Source: Ralstonia pickettii
GTDB lineage: Bacteria; Pseudomonadota; Gammaproteobacteria; Burkholderiales; Burkholderiaceae
NCBI RefSeq assembly: GCF_030582395.1
Contig: NZ_CP104382.1
Coordinates: 372,001-436,000, forward strand
Direction of reading: 5' to 3'
Length of the DNA: 64,000 nt
This document shows, one piece after another, positions 61,691 through 64,000 of the stretch. Every line of letters starts with the position of its first letter. Within the stretch, counting starts at the first letter, position 1. The position numbers and the translations under genes were made by a program. The notes under the pieces were generated by a model. That model saw only the letters and a list, made by a program, of their open reading frames with translations. It ran no database searches and was not told where the DNA came from.

Positions 61691-62062
61691 CAAAATCCCC
61701 CTGTTTTGTTTTCTCAAGACGTTGCGAAAATAGCCGTTCTCGATAAAGAAAGGCGTTTTGCCGCAACGTCTGTATGCGCGCGGGCGAGTGCGCTGGCGCA
61801 AGCGGATGCTAAGCAAATACGAGGGGGGAATCTATCCCTACATCGTGGGATAACCGTTTGGTTAGGTGGTTATCGCGCTTTTTTCATCGGCATGAAACAA
61901 GCGGCCTTCATGGCTTGACTGCATTAACGTATAACCCCACCAAAACGTCCGTCAACACCTTATCTATCTGGGGCCGTCGTCCTAGCCATGGCTAATTGGC
62001 TAACCGGGAATATTTGCGCAAAGCAGATGCCTGGATAAGGCGTTGTACCTCGCTTGTTCCAG
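61691..62062. other. AT-richer intergenic region with an inverted repeat
   Basis: This 372-base stretch is the upstream region of the lipoprotein gene and downstream of the hydrolase gene. It is clearly less GC-rich than the rest of the window. GATAACC (61849-61855) and GGTTATC (61868-61874) form a 7-bp inverted repeat enclosing AACC-GTTT-GGTT, followed by a T run; it may be an operator or a weak terminator. No gene was found. Confidence 0.45.
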
Positions 62063-63130
62063 CTAAAGCCCAAGCGCCTTGACAAACCGGTCGACGTGAA
62101 CCGACCAGAGCTTGCCGCCGTAGTACATCAGAAGATGTCCGTCGCGCCCTGGCAGTTCAGCAGCGTGGATGAATTCAGTTGGACTTCCTCCGGCAGCGAA
62201 GGCTCGGTACCAATTACCGGGAGCGTCGGGGCCCCAGTACTGATCGTTCTTCGCGTATAGCCATAAGCCTGGAATCTTCGTTGTCTTCCCGAGCTCTCCT
62301 ATGACCTCGCGAAGTTGTTCTTGGTCGCAACTGTGACCGGGCGCGCCGTCGGGCCAACCGGCCGCGCCTCCAGCGAAGTTGATGTATCCAATCACGCCTG
62401 GCGGTTGTGCCGCGACTGTAGCGATCGTGGCAAAACCGCCTGCAGACTGCCCCTCCAAAAGAATCCGGTCTTTGTCGACCCACGGCTGCATGCGCGTCCA
62501 TGCCAGTGCAGTCATGGTGATATCTCGCGTGACCTTAACCAAATGCGGGAAATCGGGCTTGCTTGTACAGACGCCCGTGGCATTGAAGAGGGCTCCAGAG
62601 GCCTCTTGGTCGGGACCCCCGGTCGCTCCATACCCCACGCGAATCGGGGCAACGACAGCAATGCCCTTGGCCAGCCAATATCGCACGTGACCTTTCGGGA
62701 TCGGGTATTTCAAATTGGCGCGGTCTAGACGATCTGCCGAGCGGCCATGAGAAAAGATCAATGTCGGAAACGGACCGACACCTGCGGGTTTGTAGACTTC
62801 GGCGCGCATATCGACATCGCCGCCAAACATGCCAGCACCCGGGACCGTAATGGAAACGATCTCCGGTTCAATGGGAGCCGTTATCGGTGCAGTGGACTGC
62901 GCGGGAGCTTCGGCGGCTTCAGTCTGAACGCTGAAGAACAAGCCATGCGCAAAGACTGTGACTAGCAGGCCAGCTACCAGAATGACCTTGCTCACTATTG
63001 GACGTTTGCGTGCTTTTGCCTTCTGCGAGGGAACCTGATCGGGATTGGGCGACAGCTTGCCTGGAACGTGGGTAGCGGACATGGGTCTGGCGGAATGCGA
63101 TTGGCGGACAAACCTTGCAGTTGCACTCAT
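62063..63130 (-). CDS. Membrane-anchored alpha/beta hydrolase
   Basis: This 355-residue protein has an N-terminal hydrophobic segment (about 48-68, VILVAGLLVTVFAHGLFF) after a basic stretch, so it is exported or anchored. The hydrolase domain shows FSHGRSADR (oxyanion), the nucleophile elbow GQSAGGFA and a C-terminal GRDGHLLMYYGG with the likely catalytic His. It resembles dienelactone-hydrolase or acetyl-esterase types; substrate unknown. Start is uncertain: MSATHVPG 16 codons in is also possible. GC content is below that of the neighbours to the left. Confidence 0.8.
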   Translation of the reverse strand: MSATARFVRQSHSARPMSATHVPGKLSPNPDQVPSQKAKARKRPIVSKVILVAGLLVTVFAHGLFFSVQTEAAEAPAQSTAPITAPIEPEIVSITVPGAGMFGGDVDMRAEVYKPAGVGPFPTLIFSHGRSADRLDRANLKYPIPKGHVRYWLAKGIAVVAPIRVGYGATGGPDQEASGALFNATGVCTSKPDFPHLVKVTRDITMTALAWTRMQPWVDKDRILLEGQSAGGFATIATVAAQPPGVIGYINFAGGAAGWPDGAPGHSCDQEQLREVIGELGKTTKIPGLWLYAKNDQYWGPDAPGNWYRAFAAGGSPTEFIHAAELPGRDGHLLMYYGGKLWSVHVDRFVKALGL

Positions 63131-63350
63131 ACATCACAGTAGGACCACACCGTGTCGGCGGACGGCGCTCATTCTCTGGCCCAAAGCGCGGGTATGTAGC
63201 CTAACTGTTCACGGAATCTGTGAAATACCTTCGTATATTTTCTCTGCCCGCCGCAAAAAAAGCTCTCCCTCTTCTTGTCTACCCCGGCCGCGTTCCAATT
63301 GCACGGACAGGGTCCATCGATAGGGGTCTGATGTTTTCCAGCTCGCCGGT

Positions 63351-63677
63351 CTAAGTGGCGCTGCGGATCGCCCGAATCCGCTCCGCCCGCCGTGCCGCCA
63401 ACGCCGTGCTCGCATGGGCTTCTTCTTCGGCGGCTGCCTTTCGGGTTTTATAGGGCGACGAACTGGCAGACAATATCGGCGCGGAATTGTGTATGTCCTG
63501 AGCGAGCCAGCTCAGGTAATCCCTGCTCTCAGCGCGATACCGCTGGACCTCTGCCGCAGTCAGGCGAATCATGAAGCTGTAACCAAAAGCGCCATGATTG
63601 CAATTGGCATGGAGATACAGGGCGCCATTCGCTTCAAATAAAAACCAGCTGTGCGATTCGTAGTCCCGCACCTGCAT
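63351..63677 (-). CDS. Hypothetical protein, 108 aa
   Basis: Not recognised. The protein begins QVRDYESHSWFLFEANGALYL and continues with ANCNHGAFGYSFMIRLTAAEVQRYR, suggesting a small beta-alpha domain, then an Ala/Glu/Arg-rich tail. ATG 63677 is chosen because GGAGAGG lies just upstream; a longer form from 63725 adds 16 residues. It has no signal peptide. Confidence 0.65.
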   Translation of the reverse strand: MQVRDYESHSWFLFEANGALYLHANCNHGAFGYSFMIRLTAAEVQRYRAESRDYLSWLAQDIHNSAPILSASSSPYKTRKAAAEEEAHASTALAARRAERIRAIRSAT

Positions 63678-63814
63678 TTGCCTCTCCGAGGCCAGGCGAT
63701 ATTGGTTTTTAGAATGGCGGATCAATCGTCCGGGCGCTTCAGCAGCAAATCCGCTCGGCTGATGCCCGTGGGAGCTGATGGCGCGCCGGCCGGCACTTTA
63801 TATCGGTTGTAGCC

Positions 63815-64000
63815 CTACAGGTATTGCTGAGGAAAGCGCTCGACCATCTCTGCCATTTCTGCATTGATCCAGGCTGCCTGGGCTTCAGCGCTCTCGGGAG
63901 GCGGCCCCATCAGGCGCTTCACGTGCGTCCGCCAGCCTCGCCCATTGGGCAGGCGGTCGCCAGCAGCGATGATCAAGGCAGCATTGGTGTGCTTGGCAAG
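63815..64000 (-). pseudogene. Lipid A biosynthesis acyltransferase, C-terminal end, cut by an amber codon
   Basis: The minus strand is open from the window edge and reads like the end of an LpxL/HtrB-family acyltransferase (LAKHTNAALIIAAGDRLP; AAWINAEMAEMVERFPQQYL). The next codon is TAG (63815-63817). Directly after it the frame continues as GYNRYKVPAGAP and runs to a TGA at 63722. In this family QQYL is followed by WGYNRYK, so TAG probably replaces a TGG Trp codon. The tail lost is about 31 residues. The 5' part is outside the window. Confidence 0.7.

Overview
The window is GC-rich, tightly packed DNA from a motile betaproteobacterium. Gene order, protein similarity and codon use point to a Ralstonia-type member of the Burkholderiaceae, probably on its second replicon (inference; no rRNA, tRNA or replication gene is present to fix this). 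I saw no insertion sequence, integrase, CRISPR array or tRNA.

Bases 1-23774 hold a chemotaxis and flagellar-export locus: the end of motB, a CheY-like receiver, cheA, cheW, two tandem chemoreceptors, cheR, cheD, cheB, cheY, cheZ, then flhB, flhA, flhF, a flhG-like gene and fliA. Two sites match the sigma-28 (FliA) consensus, one before the second chemoreceptor and one before cheYZ. Unrelated minus-strand genes interrupt the locus: an arylsulfatase coupled to its formylglycine-generating enzyme (12388-15485), and a YitT-type membrane protein (17021-17686).

Bases 23843-26674 carry a metallo-beta-lactamase-fold hydrolase and a nucleobase (NCS2) permease. Bases 26703-39861 form a D-xylose regulon: galM and xylR on the minus strand, then a xylFGH transporter followed by a xylose dehydrogenase and a xylonolactonase. 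xylX (2-keto-3-deoxyxylonate dehydratase) is divergent from an IclR regulator, and a LacI-family regulator is convergent with xylD (xylonate dehydratase). This is oxidative, non-phosphorylating xylose breakdown (Weimberg type). The final alpha-ketoglutarate semialdehyde dehydrogenase is not in the window. Candidate operators lie in front of xylF, xylX/iclR and xylD.

Bases 40162-44082 contain assorted single genes (isochorismatase family, GlxA-type regulator, glycine-zipper lipoprotein, YggT, PEBP family). Bases 44107-50050 are a compact minus-strand cluster: a GntR regulator, an AprA-like flavoprotein, an AprB-like 2[4Fe-4S] ferredoxin, a HEAT-repeat protein, a DUF971 protein and two periplasmic binding proteins without permease or ATPase. 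Divergent from it is a regulator that joins a LuxR-type acyl-homoserine-lactone-binding domain to an AraC DNA-binding domain. It is followed by a complete ytfQRT-yjfF galactofuranose-type ABC transporter (51474-56253).

The last part (56351-64000) is more accessory: a MarR-GNAT fusion, an arylamine N-acetyltransferase, a small unknown gene with a short coupled ORF and an attenuator-like terminator, a 21-bp tandem repeat array, a large lipoprotein, an alpha/beta hydrolase, a small unknown gene, and the C-terminal end of a lipid A acyltransferase gene that appears cut short by an in-frame amber codon. The most interesting items are the LuxR/AraC fusion, the AprAB-like cluster, the sulfatase with a CAITR motif beside its own FGE, and the attenuator/repeat region at 58.6-59.3 kb.
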